A stretch of 64,000 nucleotides of DNA from Epiperipatus broadwayi (Eukaryota; Onychophora; Udeonychophora; Euonychophora; Peripatidae), in assembly GCA_028023455.1 (NCBI GenBank), contig JAQFVV010012669.1:1058501-1122500 (forward strand), in the 5' to 3' direction. Both the position numbers and the translations under genes were made by a program. Under the pieces are notes generated by a model. The model was not told the origin of the DNA, ran no database searches, and saw nothing but the letters and a program-made list of their open reading frames with translations. This document shows, one piece after another, positions 46,211 to 61,065 of the stretch (positions within the stretch are counted from its first letter, which is position 1; each line of letters starts with the position of its first letter).

Positions 46211-48163
46211 TAAATTCACAGCACACTCAAAAAATTTATGACAATAAAGTAATATTTATCATAACTTTGTTTTGTGATGAGAAATTTATTAAAGCACTTT
46301 AACTTCAAATATAGTTGCACATAATGTTAGCGTCATTTGAATATTCTATAACGTAATTAATGTGATTGTGTAAGTTATTCCACTAAAAGCTAGAATCAGA
46401 TCATTCTACTCAATTGGACTGGATTATCATCTAGGGTATCCAAATAATGATAGGACACGTGTAATGAAATCCTATTTTCATTTGTCATTTAATAAATGTG
46501 TGTATATGTGTGTGGATTAGATTTGATTTTATTTCAAATATTTTTTGTAATCTGTGATTATATGCTATATTCAAATCTTTTCTGTAGTGAACTAAAAAAA
46601 AAATTTTTTTTCATTTTTATAGACAAATTTTTTTTATTACAGTTAGGGTTTCTGCAAAGATTTATTATCATTCTTTTCAGTAAAGTTCATAAAGATTCTT
46701 AAATGTCTTAAAGAACAGCATTTGATACTATACTAGGTTATAATATTGAACAGATTCTTTTTTAGAAGTTCTTTGAATTATTTTCTAATATATGATAAGA
46801 ATGAATAATATTTTCTTAATATAACTTTCATCTCTTATTTGAAAAACAAAAAAACTTGACTTACAAATATTTTTGATACCTTCATAAATTCTGTTTTATA
46901 GAGTGTTGAAGTATTTAATTTTAGGGCTCTTGGTTATATAATTTACTCATGCCTAGTTTTAAAAATAATTCTCTATTGAAGTTTTCTATTGTTTTTTTTT
47001 TTTAGGATTTTTAAAAATTGAACACCTTTTTATTTTATTTTTTATATTATATTTCATTTGTAAAATTAATGAACTATTATTCTTACAATTAAGAACTCTA
47101 AAGTTTATGGATAGCTCTAAATATTGAATAATAGAAGAAAAAAATGTAATAAGTTAATAGTATATCATAGTAAACAATGCTTAGATTTCCTTAGTCTTTC
47201 ATTGACTACTTCATTAATGATTAGGAGAGATAATTGGAATGACCAAATATTTTGGAAGGTTTACCTTTTTGCCTTTGAAAATATTCATAAGAGTGAACAC
47301 ATCCCAATTAAAGATCATTTCTTTAAATAAGTACTAGAATAATTAACTATTGTGTTATTTTTATTGCATATATCAAAAGTAAACTGTGTATACTATATTA
47401 TTCATTTCTGTGTGGAAGAATTATAAGCATATGTTTGGAATTTTATTAATTGAACATTTTTAAAACAATATGAAATTTTTCTACTATTTAATGAGTTATC
47501 AAATATTGCATATTTACCAATATTAATAGTTTAAAAATTGTTTTATATTGTAAGAGAAGGAGATCAAGGAACATGGTTCCATGTTGGATCACCAAAGAAG
47601 GCCAATGGCTCTTTGTTGAGCCATCAAATTATAAGTGACCATGTGACCAAATGATATCATTCCATGTTGAATCACCAAAATGATTTATGAACATGACCAT
47701 GGAGGATGGATTGAGCCACACATTGAATAACACTAACTTTATGTAATAGAACTAAATGAGGTATTGAATGTTAAATGCAAAATAGAGGGTCTGTGTGACT
47801 GAACTTATATGCCATATTAAACAGCAAATCAATTTTATAAGAATAATGCCGATGATTTATGTTAATATGATCTCACCTATAGATATATATATATTTTCCC
47901 TTCCAATAATGTTTACTCCATAGCAAAGCTTTCAATGTCCTCATATGAGGTGATTTGTGCCTCTAAGATGAATTTTTCAGAGTAATCATAAATAATATGT
48001 TTGTATGACCAAGAATGTTTGTTTTCATAAGTTGGTAATTATCAGACAACTTCAAGAAAAATATTTATCAAATGTAAAATATTATGAAACTCTTGCAGTC
48101 ACCATAAAAATATTTTATTAGCTAATTAACATTTTAGGTTCAGAACATATCAAAAGATTATGT
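46211..48163. other. Intron sequence with a short direct repeat
   Basis: AT-rich. At 47578 and 47662 the block TTCCATGTTGGATCACCAAA (second copy GAATCACC) occurs twice, 84 bp apart, in a less AT-rich stretch (47556-47760) that may be an unknown repeat. The rest is unassigned. Confidence 0.5.
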
Positions 48164-49056
48164 ATATAAGAGCCAACCCAAAAATAACTGGAATCACACT
48201 TTCATTGGCATGCCTGTTGTAGTACATGCTTCTGCTGATGGATATCTCTTGTGGGGACCTTTCTGCCTCAATCTTCCAAATGTCATCATGTGAAATTATG
48301 GCATTACATAGCATATTCTTATGTAAAGTGTGTCTTATATTTGTAGATTTTTTTTAATGGTTGAAAAATTAGAACAATGTGAAATTGTGTTTTCTTTTAG
48401 GGAAAATAGTTGTAATGCTTGAAACAGATTACCAGCAAGCTGTTCTTATAAAAACACAAGTTTATGAGTGGTTTAATGGAAGGATCAAGTTGACCATATC
48501 CCAAAAAAGTGTGGCAAATGATATCCTATGTCAAGATGCTGCTGATTTTTTTTGGGTGGAGGTGGTGGGTACAAATATCATTGTTCACTCAGAATATGTT
48601 TGTAATGATAAAACATTTAAAACCTATAAGTTCTGAAAGTTTGCTTGATGTGATAAAACGTAAGCATCCTATTTTGTGGCAAAATGAGGGATGTAAACTT
48701 CACCACGACAATGTGTCAGCACACAAAGCTTTGAGTGTGAAACATTTCTCTTGTCTATCAGCCATATTTATTCAATTTTGCTCCTGCAACTTCTTTATAT
48801 TTTCTCAAATGAAAAAAAATGTCTCTTTTTTATTTTTTTGAAAACTTATAAGTGGTGAAGAAAAAAAATGAAACAGACATTAAAAATCATCATTTTGCTA
48901 GAATTTCTGAGCTACTTTGAAAAATGAAAAACACATTTAGACCAGTGCATTGCATTAAGTGGACTATACTTTGGAAGGGATTCAGTTTGTAACACCTAAA
49001 AACAAAAAAACCTTTATTACAAAATTCTGGTTATTTTGGGGTCCTGTCCTCTTGTA
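48164..49056 (+). mobile_element. Tc1/mariner element, truncated and inactive
   Basis: The left end TATAAGAGCCAACCCAAAAA...TAACTGGAAT and right end ATTCTGGTTATTTTGGGG...CTCTTGTA are imperfect inverted repeats. Between them is a broken mariner transposase. At about 0.9 kb it is shorter than the usual 1.3 kb. Both ends abut TA, as expected for mariner target sites. Confidence 0.75.
48379..48841 (+). pseudogene. mariner transposase remnant
   Basis: Two overlapping + frames show the parts. TQVYEWFNGR near 48455-48485 is the helix-turn-helix end (compare TQVFEWHKRF). LHHDNVSAHKAL near 48698-48735 holds the second catalytic Asp in its HHDNAPAH motif. CNFFIFSQMKKN near 48785-48820 corresponds to CDFFLFPRLKKN; there the third catalytic Asp is Asn (codon AAC at 48788-48790). 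The first Asp region is deleted or shifted. No activity is possible. Confidence 0.8.
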
Positions 49057-49700
49057 TTTAAATCATTGTATTAATTATTTAACTTTACAATATCCTATAA
49101 TAGTTGTTATACACATTTCTATACTTTTAATAATTAAATCCATTCTTATGATCGTTTTCCTCTTGTCCAATCATTCAATTAAACTTATGCCCATGTAATA
49201 AGCCCATCTTAATTATAAAGTTTAAGAACCAACTATAATTAAGGAAGGCACAGATTCTTTAAATTTTGTATAACAAAATTTATTTTAAAACGTAATAATT
49301 TAACAACAAAAAATAATTGTAAACATAACAATAATTCTTGAAGTATTTATTTTAATTCCAATTAAGCAGGAGAAAAATCTCATACACTATCAATTAAAAA
49401 GTTATTTTAGATTTAATCTTTATAAAAATAATTTCACAGTAAATAATAGCTTGAAAATTTAAAGAAAGTTAGTTCAGAAATGTCACTAATATGTATACTC
49501 ACATGCGAAGATCATTCAAAATTATCTATAATAATAGCATAACAAACAGTGGGTTTAGACAGATCACTTAACATTTTTAAATTTGTTTCTGTTAAGCTTA
49601 TTTATTTCACCTCAAAGCATGAACATCATTTACTATCAATTATAGATATTTGATGTAAGCAAATATTTCTCTATTGGAATAAATGTATTTAAAATAACAA
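49055..49700. repeat. Diverged dispersed repeat, copy 2
   Basis: Partner of 40905-41460. It begins directly at the right end of the mariner element and ends with the same 27-bp block (49674-49700). Indels make it about 90 bp longer than copy 1. Confidence 0.65.
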
Positions 49701-51822
49701 GATATTACAGAAGTTTTTATAACTCCTCCAGGAAAGAGTAACACATGTCATATGATTACTAGCTACTAAAGAAAATAGAGAATCTTACATTTCTATTATG
49801 TATAAAAAGCTCTAGAACACTTTTTTTTAAATCAAAAGAATAGAGAAATGTCTCTTAATATATATTGTAATGGCTGTGAGTCTATGATAGTTAATATACC
49901 TTGAAGTATCATTGCATCATAAAATAAGCATAATAACATTAAAAATAAAATGGTACTTACTCTAATCTTCTAGGTTGAGTTAATGATAATGATTATCATC
50001 ATTACTATCTGGACACCACTTGATGAGTCTAATCAGGAAAGGTTTCATGATATATTCTCAATTTATTATACCTGGGCAAGCAAAGTTACAGATAAAATAC
50101 TATGGAATTACTATTCTGACCTGACAATGTTCATATAATAGATTGAACTCCAAGAATGTTTAACAAATAACAACAAACACAATGAATTATTTACAAATAA
50201 GTAACCAAATAATTTACAGTGTATACAATTGCTATTTCAAAACTCAAGTACATATTATACTTTCTATTACTCGACATTTTGTATTAGCTAAAATTAGACA
50301 TTTTTCATTTATCCCTTCAACATATTTTATTTATATTTAACATAAACCAATTAATAATTCACTTTTCTTTTTATTAATTTCGTGAGCTGCCTATTTAAAT
50401 TGTATTCTTCAACAACACAAATAAATCCTTATTAACTATCCTATTTAAATTTAGGAATGAATAATATATTTCTTGATTGATCTTATTTCTAAAATATATT
50501 TTAATTTATGTTTCTCAAGCACATTGTGGAAAACAGTGTTAAACATTATGCAAAAATGTTGAAGGTTGACATTATCAAACTTTATAAATGTTATTTTATT
50601 CATATAAACCGCTGTGTATAATATAATGATATGATCAAATATTGATTGTCATTAACAAATACCCATTGCATAATACTTCTAGGGTCTAATGTCAGTGATC
50701 CTTAGAACTATAACCCATTTAGTTTCACAATTATTGCATAACTTCTTGAAAATAAAGTTTAATCTACCAGTATACATTTAATGTAAATCTTGATAAACCT
50801 ATTTTTATAAATGCACATAATTCCACTTAAGTCTACAGAAAACTAATAATCAATAGAGAAGATCATTTTTGAAACTGTAACTCTTATAAAACAATATTCT
50901 TATTACTTAAGCAATTTAATTCTTAAATACACATATTGCAAATATACTCAACTATAAACAAAAGCTTGTAAATAAGTGTTATTAAGCCCACAAACTTAAA
51001 TATATACATCAATGCTGTTTAATGCAAGAGTCTAAATCTCAGTAAAAGGAATATTTAGTCATATTTGTGCTAATAAAACAATTTTTAATTTTAATTGAAA
51101 TTAAAATGATTCCCATGCTTTTTTTTATTTTTGTTCTTGGACAGTTCTCATATTCATACATGTTTCCAGGCAATCACATACTATGATTATTCTACTTTTA
51201 CAATAATCTATCTAAATCTTAGAATTATACTATGACCTAAAATATTACATTATGTTGTTTAAAATACAGTTATTTTAGATATTTTTCTGTATTTTACTTG
51301 CTTATATTTAAAACTGAATAACCTGTTAAGTAAGATAATTATTTTATTTTATTTGAATGTATATCAAACTTTAAAAGGAATATTAACTAGAAGTAGCAAA
51401 TGAAGTCTTCTAAATTCTTTTCAATCAAATTAAATATTAAAATAAATTAACCAAGAAGCAATTCAAATTGTTAATTTGTAACCCAAATAATTTGCTTTTC
51501 TCTTTCACATGCATTTCAGTCATCAATGTACAATATATTTTTGCAATACAAAATACAGATATGATTTAATAAATAATATTAATACACATTCATGAGGTGA
51601 GAGCAAAAATATTTTAAAGATTCTTAAAATATATGTCCATATATATCAAAGCAATTAATGAAATTATAAATTTTTAAAACAAAGAATGTTATTGATTCAA
51701 GTAATTCATGTCTGTGTATTAGCAGTGATGCAATTTATCTACAGAAATTCCCATCTACCTTCTGATGTGATTTAAATAATATAAAATAATTATTTCATAT
51801 CTTAGAAGTGCCCTCATTGAGT

Positions 51823-51848
51823 TATATATATATATATACACACACACA
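51823..51848. repeat. (TA)n(CA)n microsatellite
   Basis: About eight TA units followed by about five CA units. Confidence 0.95.
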
Positions 51849-52201
51849 TCATTAATGCAGACTAGAATAGTCACTTTCTCATTAATGAAAATTTTCTGAC
51901 TTAGAATTTTGCTTCATATATTTCATTGGATAAGTATTTGCCAGTTCACCATAACTAGATTTCTTGTTCCAGTAAGGATTAAAGTTTCATTTATGGGAAA
52001 TTCTCAAGTTGCAAAAAATGAGTTTGGATCCAAGGTAGATTTTAAACAGGTAGTGGATGTTTAGCACTGAAGTTCATGTTAATATTTCTAAAGTGTCAAG
52101 CTCCAATTCTGCCCTAAATACACATTCTTGTTTTTTCTTATCAAATGTTAAATATACTAATAATTATACTTAATTAAAATTATTCCTTATCTTGTTAACA
52201 A

Positions 52202-52222
52202 TTTTTTTTTTTTTTTTTTTTT
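52202..52222. repeat. Poly(T) run of 21 nt
   Basis: The longest homopolymer in the window. It could be a minus-strand retroposon tail, but no body is recognisable beside it. Confidence 0.95.
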
Positions 52223-52517
52223 GGGAATAGAAACTAAAGATTATAGTTTTATCTGATTATTAACTGTTATTGTTTTCCACAAACAACACAAAAATGCACC
52301 CTTGTAAAAATATATAAAACATAATTTATAATCTCCTTCAATCTTCTTGTTTTCTATTAAACTAAAAAGTAGGTGCTTTAATTATAACTATTTTTTTGAT
52401 TAAATCTATTTTCTAATTATAATCAAAAATAGAAATAAAGAAAGTTCATTATGCTGGATTTTTTCCATATAAATTATAAAAAACTAATAAAAATACATGT
52501 AATAGCTACATAAAATA

Positions 52518-52755
52518 TATACATAAAAAGACTTTTCAGCACATGATTTTATGCCTTATATAAATGTTGAACATCTATTTTAAACATTAGCCTATTGTTA
52601 CACACAGAGCATTATTTACAGTGTTATTTTATTATTGTTATTAATTTTACCTGTATTACAAAACTGTAGAAAGCACTATGTGCAATAATAGGTTAATATT
52701 TAAAATACATGTTCAACATTTGATAAGGGCGTAAAAGGCTTTTTATGCATAATTA
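52518..52755. mobile_element. Foldback element, about 238 bp
   Basis: The left arm starts ACATAAAAAGACTTTTCAGC and contains AAATGTTGAACAT and TTAGCCTATTGTTACAC. The right arm returns these inverted (AATAGGTTAATAT, ATGTTCAACATTT, AAAAGGCTTTTTATGCATAA). The loop is the segment around 52622-52668. A single arm of the same family lies at 10278-10372. Confidence 0.85.
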
Positions 52756-54815
52756 TATATATATGTGTGTAAACTTATAAATAAATATATAATATTATTA
52801 TATATATGTATAATATTATATATATATATTGTAGCTCCAAGTTAGAACTGTATATCACAGTTTATAAAAAATAAAGAAGTTTATTGATCTTATTTAATTT
52901 CATTTCACTTGATTTATGGATAATGGAGGTCTTGAAGTATAAATGTTAACTAGATAACCATGGCAACCTAATATCTTAAAATAATATTGTTTACTATTAA
53001 TATTAGCATCAAATCATAAATTGGTTGTGATCAATTTTAGGGAAAATATAAATAAGTAAATAGATAAATAAATATTGGAAAATAATTAGGAGAATCATAA
53101 ACCACTTGAATAAACTTATTATTATTACTTACTATATGTCCATTTTGTTATTATATTCACAATAACAGTTTATTTATTACAAACTTAAATATTTTCTATT
53201 TCATATATGTTTGTTTATTAATTTATTGGAATATATTATTAAAGATTCATGTTAAATTTTTGTATTAAAATGTATATTCATAAGAAGATATTGGAATTGT
53301 GAAATGAAATTTTTTTTTGTATCCAATATTTTAAAGTCTTCATATCATTTATTAATTGGAGGCAAATTTTATTAAACCCAAAGAGTTATCTTTGAGTTTA
53401 AATGAACAGTTGTCTTAGTAACATTGATGTAAGCAAAGATGTTATAAATAGAACTGAAATGCTTCAACTTGAGTGCTTATAACTTTGTCATTGCTTAAAA
53501 TGAATGCTTATATATTCATCTTTAAAAGTTATTGATTTTATTTTTTAAAAGTGATTAATTTCTAAAACCCTGGAAGAATAAAAATTTGTCTCTCTCCCTA
53601 TTCAATTGGGGCAATTCATTGATGAAATTTCCAGGGGAAATGACAAAATGTATTATAAAAAAACATCAAAATTCATTGTTTTGCAAATAGGCTATAAAGT
53701 ATCCATTGTTAAAATCTAGGATTTCATCTATTTACTTGTGATGAATACAAACCCCATGATGTGTATATGGATATCATATTTCTGGTCAATGAATGTCACA
53801 AGATCGATTAATTCAACTTTTACATGATATTAAGCAATTGAAATTTCACTTTCTTGACTTGGGAAAATGCTAGCATTTATTACTCATTTGGATGTAACTA
53901 AATTGTATCAATAAAAGAATTCTCTTCATATATTATTACAATAAAAGAAAAAATAAAGCCAGTGGTGTGCAGATTTTGCATTGACCAAATATCTGTTATT
54001 TTAAAAGATTGGATATATTTAGATATTTGAATGAAAAATGTGGAATTTAAAAACAAAAGTAATTGAATTCAAATCCTCGATTGTTATTATTCATGCTCAT
54101 CTTCCCTACTTCAAGGATAATTGTTTCTGTGCATTGGGATCAGAAACAAAGAAACAGGAGTACAATGAACCAGTGGGTAAAAAGGAGGAATGAGTCTTTT
54201 CATTTATGGTATGATATCTCTGTATATATATTTTTCGTTAAAAAAAATTGTGTACATTTTGTTCATATTTTATTTTAAAATATAGGATTAAATAGTATAT
54301 ATTGGTTACTATATGATTCACACAATAAAAGATCAGAGTGATTCATTTTTTATTATTATTATTTAAACTCTTATCAGATGATATTGATTAATTTATGACC
54401 CCATGTTTTCTAGTATTCTTTTTTTTTTTAATTTAAGATTTGACGTGGGAATATTCATATAGAAGGGTTTAAATACAATAGATTTATATGTGGGTTTAAT
54501 TATTTAGAAATTATATTAATGAATAAATGAAAGTCAATTTTTTTTTATCATTGTATATTCTATTTTAAATATAAGGAAAATATTTGGAACCTCTCCTTCA
54601 GTTTATATCTAATATTATTGTCGTACAACATACTTTGAGTTTCATATATATGTTTATTTATTATTTATTATTGATTTTTATACACTAATAGACTATAAAT
54701 TAGTTATATATTAAATAGAAATAGTATTTGTACTTTTAACTGGCTACAACTTTAGTCAATTATATACATAGTTTTTTTTTCATCACCATCATTATTAATT
54801 TTATTATAAATCAAT
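52756..54815. other. Intron sequence, nothing recognised
   Basis: AT-rich with (TA)n tracts at 52757-52830. A short open frame at 54063-54278 (containing VHWDQKQRN) was considered as mariner-like but is not convincing. Confidence 0.5.
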
Positions 54816-54829
54816 AAATTTAGAGTTTA

Positions 54830-55206
54830 ACCACTAAACATCACTTGATCACCATCTCTTATACTAGCACATAATTGTTATTAAACAAGGCAAAACTTTC
54901 CATACAGTAGTGCCACCCTGCAATGGATGCCAAAAAGCTTGTGCATAAAATCCCTATCTAGTGCCTACTCATCCAATATCCCCGGTCAGTGAGGAGCCCT
55001 ATCTAGTGCCTATTCATCCAATATCCCCGGTCAGTGAGGAGCCTTGGATCTGAGAGCACTTCTCAAATCCAAGGCTCATCACTGACCAGGGATATTGGAT
55101 GAGTAGGCACTAGATAGGAATTTTATGCACAAGCCTTTTGGCATCCATTGATTACTCTGGTTGGAACAGGGTGGCACTACTGTATGGAGAGAGTTTTGCC
55201 TTGTTT
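54830..55206. mobile_element. Family-B foldback with internal 45-bp tandem duplication
   Basis: Begins CCACTAAACATCACTTGATC, the same end as the copy at 45898. It then shows CATACAGTAGTGCCACC, GCTTGTGCATAAAATCCC and two tandem 45-bp units (54952-54996 and 54997-55041) before folding back through GAGTAGGCACTAGATAGG and GGTGGCACTACTGTATGG. The right arm stops earlier (GCCTTGTTT) than the left. A perfect 14-bp direct repeat AAATTTAGAGTTTA flanks it (54816-54829 and 55207-55220). It has no coding capacity. Confidence 0.9.
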
Positions 55207-55220
55207 AAATTTAGAGTTTA

Positions 55221-56721
55221 CTGAAACCCACAAAATCTGCCTAATTTTTTTTTAGTGTGTAAGGTAATTTGGGTAATTAAATCTTGATATAAGATCAAAC
55301 CAATGTAGGTGGTATATACATGTACATTTTAATATACAATTGTTAAGCTTAATTAGATATAAATTCTATATTGTCATTACATTGAAATATTTGTTTATCT
55401 AAGTTGATATTAGTTGTATAAATAGCTTCATTAGTTCATGGTTAATTATTAAGAGTTTGCTTATCTTGTCCAGTTAATAAAATTTTAATAGATTTCATTC
55501 TGTCATTAGTCAGAATGATCTGCCTTAATTATCTCTAAACTTCTTTAAGGTGGATCATAAATTTATTAATTATTAAACTTAATATCTATCTTTTTGCTTG
55601 GACAATTGCCAATAATCGTTTTTTATAATTTAATTGTTATAAAATCCATTTTAATAATTGATTGACTGGAGATTTAAAGTAGATGTATAGGATTAGTTGA
55701 TCATGATTCAATAAATATCCAATAGGAACCTACTGTACATTTGATATAACAATAAGATTATATATTATGAAATAAAAGATTATGTAATAGATTTATTGAT
55801 AATGAGTTCTCGTAGAGTGTTTCATTTTAATACATAACTTAAGCAATAATTGTATATTGATATAAAGTAGAATATAGATAAATTATTAATAGTATATAAC
55901 ATTTTATTAAACTTAATATGAAGCTGATTAATGGGTTCATTTTGGTAAACACTATAGATATTATAGGTTTATAAAATATTCTCTAAATGTTATCATAACC
56001 ATATAGAAACTAGTTTATTTAGATGGGGAATATCACTAAATTTCAATGTAAATTTCCATTACTATATGTAATATTCAATTAGTAAAAATATAACAGAATT
56101 TAGTTATTTATTGATTTGAATTTGATTTCATTCAATTATAAATTAAATTGATATCTTAGGCATATGTTATCATTTAGGATAATGATATATGATTTCACTG
56201 CTTATCGTAATTTATTTTGGGATAGTGAATAGAGTTGGTGATATCTGAGATGATGATCTTGTTTGCTATCTTTTGTTTTAAATGCTATTTGAATAAATTA
56301 GGTTTTAATAAAGATTGTCATTAGTATTTTATTTTAGTGGAGTGGACAATCTAAATAATTATGTATTGCAAATATTGTTATTGCATAGTGTGACCAATGA
56401 TTGAGCTAGATGATTTTATTCAAGTTATAACAGAGTTACTTTTTATGGAATCATGTTTTGCTCTGTTATAAACAATATTTAAACTATTAGGGCATTTTTT
56501 CATTATCTTTTATTTTTTGAGTAAAATTTGGAAATTGCTGCCTGTGTTTGGGATAGTAGAATGTCATAGCTTTCTCCAGCAAGGTGGGGGATGGGGTTGC
56601 AATGGCAGAATGCTGTATTAAAAACTCACACCTATCTGTTTTTATTTAGAATCATAATGTATTTATCATTTTTTATACAAATTTATACTTTTTGTATTGT
56701 TAAAAATTTACTTTTTCAGGT
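55221..56721. other. Intron sequence, nothing recognised
   Basis: AT-rich. A G-rich patch at 56575-56600 (AGGTGGGGGATGGGGTTGC) stands out, with no assigned role. Confidence 0.55.
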
Positions 56722-56976
56722 TTATGTATTAGTCTGGCAGATTATTGTTACAGATTAGAACTGCTATGACATTTCACATATGTATCACTCTACCAATAAC
56801 TTTCTAATCTTGTGAAAATGTTGTGAAATAACATGTTTACAGGGTCCATTTTTAAAAATGTATCACTTAAGTTTGTCAGAAGTTCCTGTGCACATGTTAT
56901 TTGATGAGATCACAAGATTTGAAAGTTATCTGCAGACTGATACAATGTGAAATGTCACAGCAGATCTAATACATAA
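56722..56976. mobile_element. Foldback element, about 255 bp
   Basis: The left arm (56722-56843) and right arm (56885-56976) are reverse complements: TTATGTATTAG / CTAATACATAA at the ends, then TGACATTTCACA / TGTGAAATGTCA, AACTTTCTAATCTTGTGA / TCACAAGATTTGAAAGTT and AACATGTTTACAGG / CCTGTGCACATGTT. The left arm has an extra block of about 23 bp. Confidence 0.85.
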
Positions 56977-57082
56977 GTATCTAAAATTGTTCGCTGTCTC
57001 ACATGTATTTTAATCAATAACAAAATATAAAATAACAAAAATTATACAATAACTATTATCTTATAATAAGTATAATAACTAT

Positions 57083-57720
57083 TAATATATATTAAGACTA
57101 TAACCTTAAGACTATGCGACAGTAGAGACCTCTACAAATCTTAACACAAGATTAAGACTATAAAAGACAAAAGTGACCTCTTATCTTCGACCTACTTTCT
57201 AATTATATAGGTGAATCTCAAACATTTTTATTTGAGAGGGTGAAGCTATTAACTACTTCACTGATTAAGTCCACAATTTCTATACAAGCTAATGTACACA
57301 CAATCTTTCAATTTACAATGAGTCAGTGTGAAGCTCTTATAATTAGAAATCTTTTAAGACAATTTAAAGTTGTAATTAATAATTTGTAAGTGCATACTCA
57401 TTACCTAAGTAATATATATTAAGGCTATAACCTTAAGACTCACTGTAAATCGCTTGTATAGAAATTATGGACTTAATCAGCAAAAAAGTTAATAGCTTCA
57501 CGCTCTCAAATCAAAATGCTTTAGATTCATCTATATAATTAAAGAGTAGGTCAAAGATAAGAGCCACTCTTGTCTTTTAAAGTCATTAATCTTATGTTAA
57601 GATTTGTAGAGGTCCCTACTGTTGCATCTAGGTGCATAATCTTAAGGTTATAGCCTTAATATATATTACTTAGATAATGAGTATGTGCTTAACAAATTAT
57701 TAATTCCAACTTTAAATAAC
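57083..57720. mobile_element. Nested inverted-repeat cluster
   Basis: A 259-bp unit at 57410-57668 has 28-bp terminal inverted repeats (TAATATATATTAAGGCTATA at the left, its complement at 57641-57668). A second copy lies inverted at 57083-57324 with its right end lost. The 259-bp unit is itself framed by an outer inverted repeat: TGCATACTCATTACCTAAG before it and CTTAGATAATGAGTATGTG after it, extending to about 57359 and 57720. This reads as one MITE inserted at TA in the centre of another palindromic element, with a third piece upstream. Confidence 0.8.
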
Positions 57721-60446
<2,726 letters not shown>

Positions 60447-60515
60447 CAATTTTAAAAAAAGAAGATATGTTATTTAATTGTTTGCAAACCTATTCAATAT
60501 TGTCAAAAAATATTA
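60447..60515 (+). repeat. About 70-bp direct repeat, copy 1 (copy 2 at 61769-61833)
   Basis: Both copies have a T run, TACAATTTT, an A run, then TAATTGTTTGCAAA and an AATATTGTCAA-like end. They lie 1.3 kb apart around the 201-bp repeats, so the larger structure may be an element with its own ends or a local duplication. Confidence 0.65.
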
Positions 60516-60527
60516 CTGTATATAACT

Positions 60528-60728
60528 ATTTGCTCATATATAAATATTTGAGTCTCAGAAATAAGAGGATTCTTTTTTATTCCTGTATAAATACTATATC
60601 TTGTATTGGTCAGAAAGTATTCATTTATTATTAACACTCACAAAGCGTTTGCACAATTAGCTTGAAAGGCTGATATTCGAATGTAATTACAATTGTATAC
60701 AGACGCTATAAAAATAAATGCTTATTTA
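60528..60728 (+). repeat. 201-bp direct repeat, copy 1
   Basis: Nearly identical to 60865-61065 and the same length. Shared blocks are TTATTCCTGTATAAATACTA, TATCTTGTATTGGTCAGAAA, AAGCGTTTGCACAATTAG, GAAAGGCTGATATTCGAATG and ACAGACGCTATAAAAATAAA. The end CTATAAAAATAAATGCTTAT contains an AATAAA signal. Two equal direct repeats around a 136-bp interior resemble a terminal-repeat retrotransposon in miniature, although the TG...CA ends are not obvious. A tandem SINE is the alternative. Confidence 0.8.
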
Positions 60729-60864
60729 TATATATGATTAAGTTTCAGTTGGAATGACGTTTAGTAAATTCTAGACAATTTCATCGACGTCATTCATTCA
60801 GACATTGTATATAGTAATTTAAAGTGACTGTTCTGTTGTCACACTTTCTGTGCCAGTACTTCAG

Positions 60865-61065
60865 ATTTGCTCATGTATAAATATTTGAGTTGCAGGAATA
60901 AGAGAATTCCTTTTTATTCCTGTATAAATACTATATCTTGTATTGGTCAGAAAGTATTCATTTATTATTAATACTTGCAAAGCGTTTGCACAATTAGTTT
61001 GAAAGGCTGATATTCGAATGTAATTACAATTGTATACAGACGCTATAAAAATAAATGCTTATTTA
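60865..61065 (+). repeat. 201-bp direct repeat, copy 2
   Basis: Partner of 60528-60728, with only scattered substitutions and no net length change. The interior between the copies (60729-60864) contains GACGTTTAG and CGACGTCATTCATTC and has no coding capacity. Confidence 0.8.

Larger units (their letters stand above)
49701..52517. other. Intron sequence, nothing recognised
   Basis: AT-rich, with a compound microsatellite at 51823-51848 and a 21-nt T run at 52202-52222. No coding remnant. Confidence 0.55.

Noticed and set aside
54063-54278. A possible mariner fragment (VHWDQKQRN resembles the xxWDxKG block)
   Set aside because: The rest of the frame does not follow transposase order, and no TIR is seen nearby.
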